A DNA stretch of 64,000 nucleotides. Origin: JACJVV01 sp964581515. Lineage in GTDB: Archaea; Nanobdellota; Nanobdellia; Woesearchaeales; JACJVV01. A program made the translations under genes and the position numbers. The stretch spans positions 76,880 to 140,879 of the forward strand of contig CAZOOV010000007.1 in the NCBI GenBank assembly GCA_964581515.1, in the 5' to 3' direction. The number at the start of each line of letters is the position of its first letter. The stretch's first letter is position 1. Shown piece after piece: positions 26,546 to 36,173 of the stretch. Below the pieces are notes generated by a model that was not told where the DNA came from, searched no databases, and saw nothing but the letters and a program-made list of their open reading frames with translations.

Positions 26546-28519
26546 CTACTTCCTGTCTGCCATAAGAGTGTCAACTACACTTGGATCTGCAAGAGTGGTC
26601 GTGTTTCCTACGTCATCTTTTCCTTCTGCAAGAGCCTTCAAGATCCTTCTCATAATCTTTCCACTTCTTGTCTTAGGCAAAGAGTCTGCAAATTGAATCT
26701 TATCTGGTTTTGCAATAGGACCTATCTCAACCCCTACATGATTCCTAAGCACTTTCATGAGATCCTCAGATTTCTCTACTCCCTTATTCAAAGTTACAAA
26801 GCAATATAGTGCTTGTCCTTTTATATCATGAGGGAAAGGAACTACTGCTGCTTCTGCAACATCTTTATGACTTACTAGAGCGCTCTCGACTTCAGCAGTA
26901 CCAATCCTATGTCCAGATACATTGATTACATCATCTATCCTTCCCATAAGCCAGTAATCGCCATCCTCGTCAACCCTTGCACCATCTCCTGCTAGATACA
27001 TATCCTTGAACTTGCCCCAATAAGTATCCACAAATCTTTGATGATCGCCATAGACTGTTCTCATCATTCCAGGCCAAGGTTTTTTCATGACAAGATAACC
27101 ACCTTCATTGACACCTACTTCCTCACCTTCTTCATTTAAGATAGCTGGTTCGATTCCAAAGAAAGGTCTTCCTGCAGCGCTAGGTTTAACAGTTACTGCA
27201 CCAGGCAAAGAAGTAATCATGATTCCACCAGTTTCAGTCTGCCACCAAGTATCTACAATAGGGCTTTTTCCGCCACCAATATTATCATAATACCACATCC
27301 ATGCTTCTGGATTAATTGGTTCACCAACTGTTCCAAGAAGCTTAATAGAACTCAAATCATGTTTCTTAACAGGATCAGTTCCAAATCTTGCAAGTGCCCT
27401 AATTGCAGTAGGCGCTGTATAGAATATATTTACTTTAAATTTCTCACAAATTTGCCAGAATCTACTATTATCTGGGAATGTTGGAACCCCTTCAAACATA
27501 AGAGTAGTTGCACCATTAGATAATGGACCATATACGATATAACTGTGACCAGTAATCCATCCAATGTCTGCAGTACACCAATAAATATCTCCTTCATGAT
27601 AATCAAAGACATACTTAAAAGTTTGAGTCGCGTATGTCAGGTAACCAGCAGATGTATGAAGAACCCCTTTTGGTTTTCCTGTTGTACCTGAAGTATACAA
27701 AATAAATAATGGGTCTTCTGAGTCCATCTCTTCTGCAGGACAATCATCAGATATATCATCTGCTGCAACTTCATCTTCCCAATATGAATCTCTTCCTTCT
27801 TTCATATTATGTTCTATTTCTGCTCTTTTTGCAACTATTACTGATTCTATACAATCACATCCTTCAACTGCTTCATCACAAATTGCTTTAAGTGCAATCT
27901 TCTTTCCAGCTCTCAGACTACCATCTGATGTAAGAACCATTTTACATGTTGAATCTAAAATCCTATCTTTTAGTGATTCAGCACTAAAACCTGCAAATAC
28001 AACACTATGTATTGCACCAATCCTTGCACATGCAAGAACTGCAACTGCAGCCTCTGGAATCATCGGAAGATATATACAGATCCTATCTCCTTTCTTGATG
28101 CCTTTTTTCTTCAGGACATTAGCAAATCTGCTAACTCTCTTGTGAAGATCCTTATATGTAATCTCTTGAACATCATCTTCAGGCTCACCTTGCCAGATAA
28201 TTGCAATCTGGTCGCCTTTCTTTTCTAGATGCCTATCCAAACAATTGTATGATACATTAAGTTTTCCACCATCAAACCAAGTGTATTTGACGTTTTCTTT
28301 ATCCCAAGTAAATACAGTGTCCCAATCCTTGAACCATTCAAGCTCTTTTGCCTTCTCAGCCCAGAATTTTTCAGGATCTGCTATGGATTCTTCATAGACC
28401 TTCTTATATTCTTCATCGCTTTTGATATAAGCCTTATCACTAAACGCCTTTGGCGGTGGAAATTTCCTATTCTCATTACTCATAGAATTAATAGTCTTCT
28501 CATTTGACATGTTAAACAA
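26546..28519 (-). CDS. acs: acetyl-CoA synthetase (AMP-forming)
   Basis: A 657-residue ANL-superfamily enzyme making acetyl-CoA from acetate, ATP and CoA, in the cytoplasm. The N-terminal ACAS_N segment (FWAEKAKELEWFKDWD, YNCLDRHLEKKGDQIAI) is present. The P-loop A3 motif YTSGTTGKPKGVLHT is at about residue 280, WWQTETGG in the acetate pocket region, and PKTRSGKIMRRIL at about 620, with the Lys that is acetylated in known Acs. Length is typical. An ATG nine bases downstream (28510) is an alternative start. It is monocistronic; 26262-26545 upstream of the next gene shows only AT-rich sequence and the inverted repeat noted for the HTH gene. Confidence 0.96.
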   Translation of the reverse strand: MFNMSNEKTINSMSNENRKFPPPKAFSDKAYIKSDEEYKKVYEESIADPEKFWAEKAKELEWFKDWDTVFTWDKENVKYTWFDGGKLNVSYNCLDRHLEKKGDQIAIIWQGEPEDDVQEITYKDLHKRVSRFANVLKKKGIKKGDRICIYLPMIPEAAVAVLACARIGAIHSVVFAGFSAESLKDRILDSTCKMVLTSDGSLRAGKKIALKAICDEAVEGCDCIESVIVAKRAEIEHNMKEGRDSYWEDEVAADDISDDCPAEEMDSEDPLFILYTSGTTGKPKGVLHTSAGYLTYATQTFKYVFDYHEGDIYWCTADIGWITGHSYIVYGPLSNGATTLMFEGVPTFPDNSRFWQICEKFKVNIFYTAPTAIRALARFGTDPVKKHDLSSIKLLGTVGEPINPEAWMWYYDNIGGGKSPIVDTWWQTETGGIMITSLPGAVTVKPSAAGRPFFGIEPAILNEEGEEVGVNEGGYLVMKKPWPGMMRTVYGDHQRFVDTYWGKFKDMYLAGDGARVDEDGDYWLMGRIDDVINVSGHRIGTAEVESALVSHKDVAEAAVVPFPHDIKGQALYCFVTLNKGVEKSEDLMKVLRNHVGVEIGPIAKPDKIQFADSLPKTRSGKIMRRILKALAEGKDDVGNTTTLADPSVVDTLMADRK

Positions 28520-28729
28520 TCCTCCATTTCATCTTTTGATTATGATCTAATTTTAATAATGATTATCCAACTTTGGCTGTAAGAAGATTTTTTATATGCT
28601 TTTTGGTTGGGGAGAGTATATTCTGAACTGGCTTTTATCCTATACTGTCAACATTTAATATTCTAATAAGAATTTAAATGCTTCCGTACATAGCAAAGGC
28701 AAAATATGTTTGAGTTTCTAATGCCTTTA

Positions 28730-29260
28730 CTATATATCAAACTTATCAGGATATATCTCAACAATCGTGCCTTTGTGGCCTTTGGAATGATCCAGACCAA
28801 GCTTTTTACAGGCCTCTAAAAGTTTTTCTTCAGTCTTTGCCTCTATCTCAAGATAAGGAGGAACTTTTTTCCCATCATCATCTATCTCGTCTATCTCAAA
28901 ACATGTACTCCCTAGTTTGAAATGCTGCCTCTTCTTCTTGAATATAGGAGTAGGGTGGAATCCTAATGCAAGCAGGAATTTAATTGTGGTCTCAAAGTCA
29001 TGTACTTCAATCTCAATCTCTTCTCTGATGTGAACATCTTTGCCAGTACCAGGGCTCTTGTATGTTAGGTAAGATTTTTTCTCTATATTCCTTAGACGGA
29101 GATATTTCTTTGTTGAATCTGCTCTTGAAAAGCCGTCTGCAAGAAATGTTATGCTCTTCATCTCTGTCTCAAACTTCTTCTCTGCACCTAGAGCCTGAAG
29201 CTTTTGTATTGTTTCTTCCTTATCTATCTCTATGAATTTCAATTCTATCTCATCTGGCAT
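28730..29260 (-). CDS. CYTH-domain protein (CyaB/thiamine-triphosphatase-like)
   Basis: A 176-residue triphosphate-tunnel protein. The diagnostic EIELK (ExExK) is at residues 4-8, followed by KKYLRLRNIEKKSYLTYKSP, the basic strands that bind the triphosphate, REEIEIEV, KKKRQHFKL, CFEIDEIDD and PPYLEIEAKT with its acidic metal ligands. Archaeal members may be adenylate cyclases (CyaB class IV) or triphosphatases; the activity cannot be settled by sequence. It starts three bases beyond the stop of the Lrp gene. Confidence 0.92.
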   Translation of the reverse strand: MPDEIELKFIEIDKEETIQKLQALGAEKKFETEMKSITFLADGFSRADSTKKYLRLRNIEKKSYLTYKSPGTGKDVHIREEIEIEVHDFETTIKFLLALGFHPTPIFKKKRQHFKLGSTCFEIDEIDDDGKKVPPYLEIEAKTEEKLLEACKKLGLDHSKGHKGTIVEIYPDKFDI

Positions 29261-29262
29261 AT

Positions 29263-29652
29263 TTACACCTCATCTATAACCTTAAAAGAATCTATACTGT
29301 CTATACCTTCAATAATGCTTGCCTGTTCAATTATATTCTTCTTATTATCCCCTACAAGGCAGATAAGATTGTATTTTCCAGAAACAGTGTAAATCTTGTT
29401 TATATCTAACTCTTTTAATTTACTTATGATCTGCCTCAGTGGCTTATCCGGGTTGATCTCCATGGCAATAATATCTGAATGCTTCTTATGTATATCTATT
29501 GTGAAGCTTTTTATCACTCCTTTGTCCTGCAGCTTTCTCACCCTCTGTCTGATTGTTCCTTCTGAAACTTTCAAATCATCTGCGATCTGCAAAAAAGGTG
29601 TGCGAGAATTCTTTTCCAGTTTAGAGAGTATTTCCTTGTCAATATCATCCAT
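29263..29652 (-). CDS. Lrp/AsnC family transcriptional regulator
   Basis: A 129-residue regulator. The N-terminal helix-turn-helix is DKEILSKLEKNSRTPFLQIADDL followed by VSEGTIRQRVRKLQDKGVI; it is given here in two pieces of one motif. A RAM/ligand domain (about residues 55-129) follows, with AMEINPDKPLRQIISKL and IYTVSGKYNLICLV. Lrp proteins form octamers and sense amino acids or related ligands. The downstream CYTH gene is in the same operon. The ligand is not predictable. Confidence 0.92.
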   Translation of the reverse strand: MDDIDKEILSKLEKNSRTPFLQIADDLKVSEGTIRQRVRKLQDKGVIKSFTIDIHKKHSDIIAMEINPDKPLRQIISKLKELDINKIYTVSGKYNLICLVGDNKKNIIEQASIIEGIDSIDSFKVIDEV

Positions 29653-29712
29653 ATTGAAATGAAAAGGTAAGAATTTTATAAAGTTTTAGTAGGATTGGAT
29701 TCAGATGTATTA

Positions 29713-32700
29713 TCATCTAAGCCTGTCTTTTGGCATGCATTGCTCTTTTACGCCGTCACGTACATAGCCTGGCTTGCAGGACCATTTACCTTCATAAGCC
29801 ATTATGTTCGCTGCAGGCAGAGGAAGAGGTAAAGAAGGAACATATGCCCAGAGTCCGTCTGAACGAGTAGGGCCTCTTATAACTCCCTGACCTTGTGGAC
29901 CTTGCTGAACATCTGTAGGTATTACCCTTATCATTAGGAATGGAGTTATGCTTGGCGAAGGTGTTCCTGTTGCATCATATTGTACAAACAATGGCAATGG
30001 ATTAACTGGTGTATCTGGTTTTGCTGTACCTGCTATTAGGTCTGATTTATAATCATAAAGTTCAAAGTCACCTATCTCACTTGTGTTCACGTACCATATC
30101 TGTATGCAGCTCTCTCCTGGATGCATTGACTCAAGGCAATTGTCTGGTGAAAGATATTTGCCATACTTGTTCATATCAGAAGCATAGAGAGGGTTAAATA
30201 TCTTGTTTGTCCTGTTCTTAAGCTGATTATCTGTCAAATGATATTTTACAGAAGAGAGATATGAAACTGCCATAACTTCTGAATAATAATAAGCTGTTTG
30301 TACAAGCTGTTTATTCAATGAATCTGGCTGAGGAGGATAATAGCAATCATCTGCGCAGAATCCTTCCTGACCATTCAATAATCCGTCGTCACAATCCTCA
30401 TGACCAAACCAAATGTATCCATCTCCGCATGTTGCTAATTTACAGCCATTTGTGCAGTCATCATTAACATTGGTATTTCCATCATCACATTCTTCACCAG
30501 CATCCTGTACACTGTCTCCACAATAACTGCTGCATGCACACAAGCCAGCTTCACATACACAACCTGCCTGACATGTATCCTGCTTGCTTTCACAATCAAA
30601 GCATAAGCATGATTCTCCTTCTTCACAGATGCCGTCATAGTCACATGCTCTTTCGATACCGCAATCTTCTTGACATGTACCATCTCCACAATCTAATGTT
30701 CCTGCAGGACATCCACTACCACAGCTCTTTGTACCGAAGACAACATTACAAACATCACCACCTGCATTGGTTTCAGTAGCTGAGTTTCCAACACAGATAG
30801 TAGTAGGATCCTGAGGAGCAGGAATAGTACCACAACTAGCTCCGCAAACCAGATTTCCTGAGACTGTATTACAGATTGTGTTACCCCTATATACAGGAAC
30901 TATTGTTCCCTGACATATTGTTGAAGGATCAGGACTACCCGGACATGCTCCGCAAGGAGATTGTGTGCCTGATATTATCCTGCACACAGTATTTGTACTA
31001 TCATAAATATAGACTGTCTCACCTTCACACACTTCTGAAGGTGCAGGTCCTATTGGGCAATTTATTGTTACTGGAGGATCCTGAGGAGGATATACAGGAG
31101 GATATTCTGGATATATTGGAGGATATGTAGGTATACAGTCTTTTGATCCGCTGACTGCGTCGCAGACATTTCCATTTGCATCTGTTACATATACAGTTAT
31201 TCCTACGCAGATCGTTAAAGGATCAGGAGTAACAGGACATGTTGAACATGAAGCTGAACCTGATACGCTGTCGCATACATCGCCATTGGAATCATACACA
31301 TGCACAGTGCTTCCCTGACATATTGTCGAAGGATCAGGACCAGCAGGGCATATTACTGGATTGCAAATATTTGTTCCTGATATTGTGTTGCACACTAGAC
31401 CATTTGAATCATATACATATGCTACTTCACCTATGCAGATGCTGTCTGGTGTCGGGCCTGAAGGACATGTTACGCATGCAGCATTTCCATTAACAACATC
31501 ACATACATTTCCGTCTGAGTCATATACATATACTGAGTTTCCACTGCAGATCTCTCCAGATGCAGGGGCAGCAGGACATACTGTACATGATTGTGTGCCT
31601 GTTACAGATTTACATATTGTACCTGTTGTGTCATATACAGGAACACTTACGCCTGTGCATATTTCAGAAGGATCAGGACCTACAGGACATGATGGTGCAC
31701 AATCTTTTGTGCCGATTATAACATTGCATAAAGCTCCTGTACCGTCAAAGACAGACTCATTCTCTCCTGTGCAGATTGTTGCTGGATCTGAACCCTGAGG
31801 ACAAACAGTGCTGCAGTCTCTTGTTCCAGTGACAACATTGCATATATCACCATTATTATCGTATACATCCACTGTGTCACCATAACATACATCAGGTGGA
31901 ATAGGTGTTGCAGGACATACAGAGAGTATACAAGGATCTGTTCCTGTGATATATTTGCATATCTCCTGGCTTGCATTATATACTGGGACTTCAGTACCTA
32001 CGCAGATCTCTGAAGGATCAGGACCAGTAGGACATGTAGGATTACAACTTAAGGTTCCTGTAACTGAATCACATATATTACCATCTGTATCATAAATGAA
32101 CTGTACATATGTGATGCACATCTGATTTGCATCAGGTGGAGGAACTGCAGGACAATTTGCAGGATTGCATGGATCTGTTCCTGTAACTGATCCGCATACA
32201 TTTCCGCATGTATCCATCAAATTCACACTAGTGGTCGTGCACATTGTTGTAGGGTCAGGACCAGTCTCGCAGATGCAGCAGTTTTTTGTTCCATAACTTA
32301 TGTCGCACAATTGGTTTAATTCATCATATAGATATTCATCATCCCCAACACATCTTTGATCAGGAAGGATAGATGGTTGCGGACATGTCGGCAAGCATGT
32401 AGCGTCAAGAGGCTGACATGTTCCGAATGGACAGCATGTTAATCCTGCAGCACATCCTACACCGCTTGTTTCATAATAACAGTCTGAACATGCACAGGTC
32501 TCTCCTGCATCGCAGACAGTATCATTATTGCATCCAGTATCGCAGCTTACTCTGCATGTACCATCAGGACAATACCTTGTGCCTTCAGGGCATAATATGA
32601 CGTCCATACTTGCGAACTGATCAGCACCTGATTGATAACTTCTGTTAATGCCTTCAACAGGATCATCATAGATGCCGCATCCTATTATGTTGATACCTAA

Positions 32701-34332
32701 CTGAGTTGTCTGATAAGTTACCATGTATATATCGCTCTGAGATCCTGTACCCCATACTCCTCCTGGAATTAATACATCATCTGCAGGTCTATATTGTCCA
32801 TCAGAATTATTATCTAAATATATAAAAGCACTATTTATTGAGCTGACTGATACTTGACAATGGATATCTATAGTAGATCCTATGATTGGTTCATTATTAG
32901 ATAAATTGACAAAGATTACGTCAACTGCACAACCATCATCCCCATGAATGCCATTATCTGCACCAGGTGTTCCACCTGTCCAGTCTTGTGTATCCCAATC
33001 AGTAAGCGCATCACAATCAGTATCTATTCCATCTGCACATAATAAAGATCCAATCTCAATTCCTGAGCTTTGAGTATTTTCATTAGGACCTAAACTTCCG
33101 TCACAATCGTCATCCATACCATTACATAATTCTGAATCGCTTGAGACATCCAGCCAATGGCAGCCGTCACATTTCAAACCTGTATCTCCTACTTGGCAAT
33201 CGAAATCATTACAATCACATCCGATATTACAATCTGATACGCAGATCTCTTGTTGATAATAAGGAGTGCCTGTCGCTGAAACACTAGTATCGATAGAACA
33301 GTTCAGATAAGCAGTACCTGTATGTGTGCCTGCATCACAGCTGAATAAAGCAGTCTGATCAGCGTTATCCCAACCATCACCGTCAGGATCATTGAATCCT
33401 GATCCTGCACAAGCAGTTGTTCCGCAAAAATCACAAGATGTAGGTACGCCTAGAAGAGTTGTTTTGAAATCAGCAGATACAGAGTTCACAAAAGGAGGCT
33501 GTATGCTGCATTTTGTGCCGAACTGCTGGCATACGCAATGAGATACTGGAAGACCAGTTGTCGGATGGAATGTAGGATCGCCATTGTTATCGTCGATAAA
33601 ACCATCGCCATCATCATCAAGGCCATTGCAGTCTTCAGTATCTGAACAATCAAGATCAAGTGTATCCAATATAACTTTGCAACTGCCTGAGACAGGAAGA
33701 GCTTCTGCTATTATCCTAAATTCATCCCCTGCTTCGATCATTGGTGCTAATGTAGTGAGATCTGTTATCTCAAAACCATGATTTCCATAAGCTCCAGCAG
33801 GCTGGTTAGCTGTTACTGTTGTAAGTAATGTCCTAGGGCCGGAGGGTTTTAATTCATAATAAATATCTACAGTTAGTTGATTTGAAGGGCTAGATAAATC
33901 CCATGCACCAGATTGCAACCTTGAATCACGAGCCCAGCCTTTAATACCATATCCGCAACTCGTATGAGTCAGCTGACCATAAGGACAAGTCCCATCTATC
34001 AAACCATCGCTATCAGAGTCACAAATTGAACAAACTTCATTTCTAGTATAATAATTAGGACCAGCACTATGACCTACCCCTTCAAAATCACAAGTATTAT
34101 CATAATATTTGCGTGTGACTGGATTCATACAATCAATACACTCTCCTTGATGTGTAATTTGTCCCTGTGCTTCAGGAGGATTATAAACAGGACCAGGATT
34201 ACACCAGCAAGTAAATTGATCGTGACTATTAGCACTTATACCATTACAAGGTAAATCACCTGCAAAAGCAGAACTAGTTAATGCAATAAATACAATAATC
34301 CAAATGAAGCTATTTATTTTCATGAATCTCAA
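29713..34332 (-). CDS. giant secreted Cys-rich repeat protein (1539 residues)
   Basis: The N-terminal signal peptide INSFIWIIVFIALTSSAFAG ends in an AFA-G cleavage site. Next come MopE-like acidic motifs (CNGLDDDGDGFID, CNGMDDDCDGS) and Ca2+-binding-like Asp runs (DPDGDGWDNADQ). Residues about 645-1210 are about 14 tandem units of 37-40 residues with four Cys each, of the form CPxGPDPSxIC, VYDSxGxxCxxVxGT, C. After these come CGDGTCQEDCG and the DUF4215/Myxococcus-type CGDSVQDAGEECDDGN. There is no C-terminal membrane helix. It is probably an extracellular or envelope-attached adhesin or structural protein held by disulfides. It is monocistronic, and a purine-rich GAGG lies upstream of the start. 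Confidence 0.8.
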   Translation of the reverse strand: MRFMKINSFIWIIVFIALTSSAFAGDLPCNGISANSHDQFTCWCNPGPVYNPPEAQGQITHQGECIDCMNPVTRKYYDNTCDFEGVGHSAGPNYYTRNEVCSICDSDSDGLIDGTCPYGQLTHTSCGYGIKGWARDSRLQSGAWDLSSPSNQLTVDIYYELKPSGPRTLLTTVTANQPAGAYGNHGFEITDLTTLAPMIEAGDEFRIIAEALPVSGSCKVILDTLDLDCSDTEDCNGLDDDGDGFIDDNNGDPTFHPTTGLPVSHCVCQQFGTKCSIQPPFVNSVSADFKTTLLGVPTSCDFCGTTACAGSGFNDPDGDGWDNADQTALFSCDAGTHTGTAYLNCSIDTSVSATGTPYYQQEICVSDCNIGCDCNDFDCQVGDTGLKCDGCHWLDVSSDSELCNGMDDDCDGSLGPNENTQSSGIEIGSLLCADGIDTDCDALTDWDTQDWTGGTPGADNGIHGDDGCAVDVIFVNLSNNEPIIGSTIDIHCQVSVSSINSAFIYLDNNSDGQYRPADDVLIPGGVWGTGSQSDIYMVTYQTTQLGINIIGCGIYDDPVEGINRSYQSGADQFASMDVILCPEGTRYCPDGTCRVSCDTGCNNDTVCDAGETCACSDCYYETSGVGCAAGLTCCPFGTCQPLDATCLPTCPQPSILPDQRCVGDDEYLYDELNQLCDISYGTKNCCICETGPDPTTMCTTTSVNLMDTCGNVCGSVTGTDPCNPANCPAVPPPDANQMCITYVQFIYDTDGNICDSVTGTLSCNPTCPTGPDPSEICVGTEVPVYNASQEICKYITGTDPCILSVCPATPIPPDVCYGDTVDVYDNNGDICNVVTGTRDCSTVCPQGSDPATICTGENESVFDGTGALCNVIIGTKDCAPSCPVGPDPSEICTGVSVPVYDTTGTICKSVTGTQSCTVCPAAPASGEICSGNSVYVYDSDGNVCDVVNGNAACVTCPSGPTPDSICIGEVAYVYDSNGLVCNTISGTNICNPVICPAGPDPSTICQGSTVHVYDSNGDVCDSVSGSASCSTCPVTPDPLTICVGITVYVTDANGNVCDAVSGSKDCIPTYPPIYPEYPPVYPPQDPPVTINCPIGPAPSEVCEGETVYIYDSTNTVCRIISGTQSPCGACPGSPDPSTICQGTIVPVYRGNTICNTVSGNLVCGASCGTIPAPQDPTTICVGNSATETNAGGDVCNVVFGTKSCGSGCPAGTLDCGDGTCQEDCGIERACDYDGICEEGESCLCFDCESKQDTCQAGCVCEAGLCACSSYCGDSVQDAGEECDDGNTNVNDDCTNGCKLATCGDGYIWFGHEDCDDGLLNGQEGFCADDCYYPPQPDSLNKQLVQTAYYYSEVMAVSYLSSVKYHLTDNQLKNRTNKIFNPLYASDMNKYGKYLSPDNCLESMHPGESCIQIWYVNTSEIGDFELYDYKSDLIAGTAKPDTPVNPLPLFVQYDATGTPSPSITPFLMIRVIPTDVQQGPQGQGVIRGPTRSDGLWAYVPSLPLPLPAANIMAYEGKWSCKPGYVRDGVKEQCMPKDRLR
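30705..32395 (-). repeat. tandem coding repeats, about 14 units of 111-120 bases
   Basis: This part of the giant secreted protein gene is a diverged tandem array. Each unit encodes a four-Cys module with a central VYDSxGxxC and a closing SGT or TGT plus Cys. A Pro/Tyr-rich spacer (YPPIYPEYPPVYPPQDPP) separates units 11 and 12. Units differ at many positions, so the array is old rather than a recent slippage product. Confidence 0.75.
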
Positions 34333-34429
34333 TATTCCTCTTTTTTGATATTATTATTCATTTTTGTACTTTGGTTTTAAATAATTTTATTGTTATTCTT
34401 GAGTTAATGATAATTAAATTGATTATTAT

Positions 34430-35920
34430 TTAGTTTGTATCCTTGATAGTACCTACGCTTGTTGCATTAGTTAAACATGTTGAATCGCCAACTAAGCCGT
34501 CCCTATTGTCATAATCACTGAATCCATCTCCATCTTCGTCCCCATAATCCATTGTTCCAGGAGCAGGGACTGCAGTTGAATCAGGCACCCAACATTTTTC
34601 TACACATGTGCCTCCTGGCCTACATTCACCAGTAACAATATCTATGCAATCAGTAGCATCATCGCAGCATTTTGATGGGCCATGACCTGTGTTTATGTAA
34701 TATTCATCCATATCATCGCCACAGCATTCTATTCTATTGGCACTAATGTCATCTGCGCTATATTCGCCATGAAAACTTGTTTCTCCTGACTTTGCACCAC
34801 CTGATTCAGTAGTGCCTCCTCTGCAATAGCCATCGCAATAATTGGAATGGTATTCATCACAATCAAGCCAATAGCACATCTGACCACCCATAGCTACAAC
34901 TCCCAATCCCTCAGCATATGCTATATTATCTACACCACCAGGATTTAAATTTTCATAAGGTGTAGCTGCAGGATCACCTGTAACAAACCCCTTCTTGCAA
35001 TTATTATCTTTGTCTATGCAATCATATTTATCATCACAACATGCCACAAGCGAGTCTTGACACCATTCCAGGATTGAATCATATGCAAAACCAGTAGGAT
35101 ATTCCTTTCTGAAATCCCTACATTTTTTGGTATATTCAGTAGCATCATCACCACAACATTCAGTTTCACCTGCTAAATATTCTCCATGAGAACTTGTTTC
35201 TCCTGTCTTAATGTAACAATCAGTTCCTATACACCCTAAAATCCCTGCACCTAGATCACATTGCCCACACCACCAATCATTCTGGTCACAATCAATCCAA
35301 CGACCATATGTAGCCTGCCAATTACAAGCTGCATCTGGTTTACTATCACCATCTAAATCCACTCCTAAATTATTTGCAGTATAACAGATATTATCATATA
35401 CGCAATCAGTAGTTGCTGTACAGCAAGCATCATCTGATGTAGAGGATGTACAAAACGTCCCACGCACAGTTCCTGTGTAGCAATTCCTGGATTCAACATT
35501 CTCATTACTATCATCGCCACAGCATCGGCTGGTTGTGCCTGATTCGAATTTCGATGCAGAAGAAATCCATTCCTTGCCATAGCATTCACAGTCATTCTGA
35601 TCTGTATCCCAGTTGATATTGTAGATAAAGTTATCTCTACTCCAGGCTATCCCAGCATTAGCTGTCTTTTCTGATTTTGCTTCAGCATATACATTACCTT
35701 GCTGTTGACAGAAGAGAGGATTCGCAGCTGTCCCTACATGTGCTGAGCAAGTCCTTACACCCCAACAGGAGGCACCCACTTGAGTCAGAGCTCCAGCTGT
35801 ACCATATTGATAATAAAACCTGGTCCTATAAGGTACTGCTAATGCTGCATAGCTGACAGAAGATAGCAGAACAAAGATTAGGATTGTTGATAAGAGTATA
35901 ATATTTGTTTTCTTCATCAT
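34430..35920 (-). CDS. secreted Cys-rich protein, paralogue of the 61928-63583 product
   Basis: A 496-residue protein with signal peptide NIILLSTILIFVLLSSVSYA. The body has many CCGDD and CCxxxxDC blocks (ECCGDDATEYTKKC, CCDDATDCIDI) spaced about 50-80 residues apart, with SSHGEY/SFHGEY motifs before them. The C-terminal about 90 residues (GGTCVEKCWVPDSTAVPAPG, YGDEDGDGFSDYDNRDG) match the end of the 61928-63583 protein closely, so the two are paralogues flanking the radical SAM island. It is probably an extracellular, disulfide-stabilised, Ca2+-binding protein. Function unknown. Confidence 0.75.
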   Translation of the reverse strand: MMKKTNIILLSTILIFVLLSSVSYAALAVPYRTRFYYQYGTAGALTQVGASCWGVRTCSAHVGTAANPLFCQQQGNVYAEAKSEKTANAGIAWSRDNFIYNINWDTDQNDCECYGKEWISSASKFESGTTSRCCGDDSNENVESRNCYTGTVRGTFCTSSTSDDACCTATTDCVYDNICYTANNLGVDLDGDSKPDAACNWQATYGRWIDCDQNDWWCGQCDLGAGILGCIGTDCYIKTGETSSHGEYLAGETECCGDDATEYTKKCRDFRKEYPTGFAYDSILEWCQDSLVACCDDKYDCIDKDNNCKKGFVTGDPAATPYENLNPGGVDNIAYAEGLGVVAMGGQMCYWLDCDEYHSNYCDGYCRGGTTESGGAKSGETSFHGEYSADDISANRIECCGDDMDEYYINTGHGPSKCCDDATDCIDIVTGECRPGGTCVEKCWVPDSTAVPAPGTMDYGDEDGDGFSDYDNRDGLVGDSTCLTNATSVGTIKDTN

Positions 35921-36120
35921 CTTCAGTTACAACCTGCTGAGGACAGCTTTTTTACTGTTTATGCATATTCTGAGATTTTGTTTTTATAAATGTTTTTGAA
36001 AGGACTGCTTTGATGCATTATGATCTGTAATCATATCTGAGTAATGATAAACCTTGAATCAGGATAAGATATAATAGATAAAATATAATAAGATATAATA
36101 AGAGTCTTGCGTAAATAAAA

Positions 36121-36130
36121 ATTTATAAAC
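36121..36130 (+). promoter_or_regulatory. TATA box of the peptidase-hxsD-hxsB operon
   Basis: ATTTATAAAC, preceded by A-rich BRE-like sequence, lies about 48 bases before the ATG at 36174. This gives a predicted leader of about 22 bases. The four genes that follow have gaps of 44, 5 and 20 bases, so this is probably their common promoter. Confidence 0.55.
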
Positions 36131-36173
36131 CTGTTGAATCAATGTGAAATAATATATTATTATTGATATCGTT

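Noticed and set aside
30705..32395. Regularly spaced similar blocks that could be taken for a CRISPR array
   Set aside because: The units are diverged, in frame, and encode a four-Cys protein module in one long reading frame; there are no identical repeats or unique spacers.
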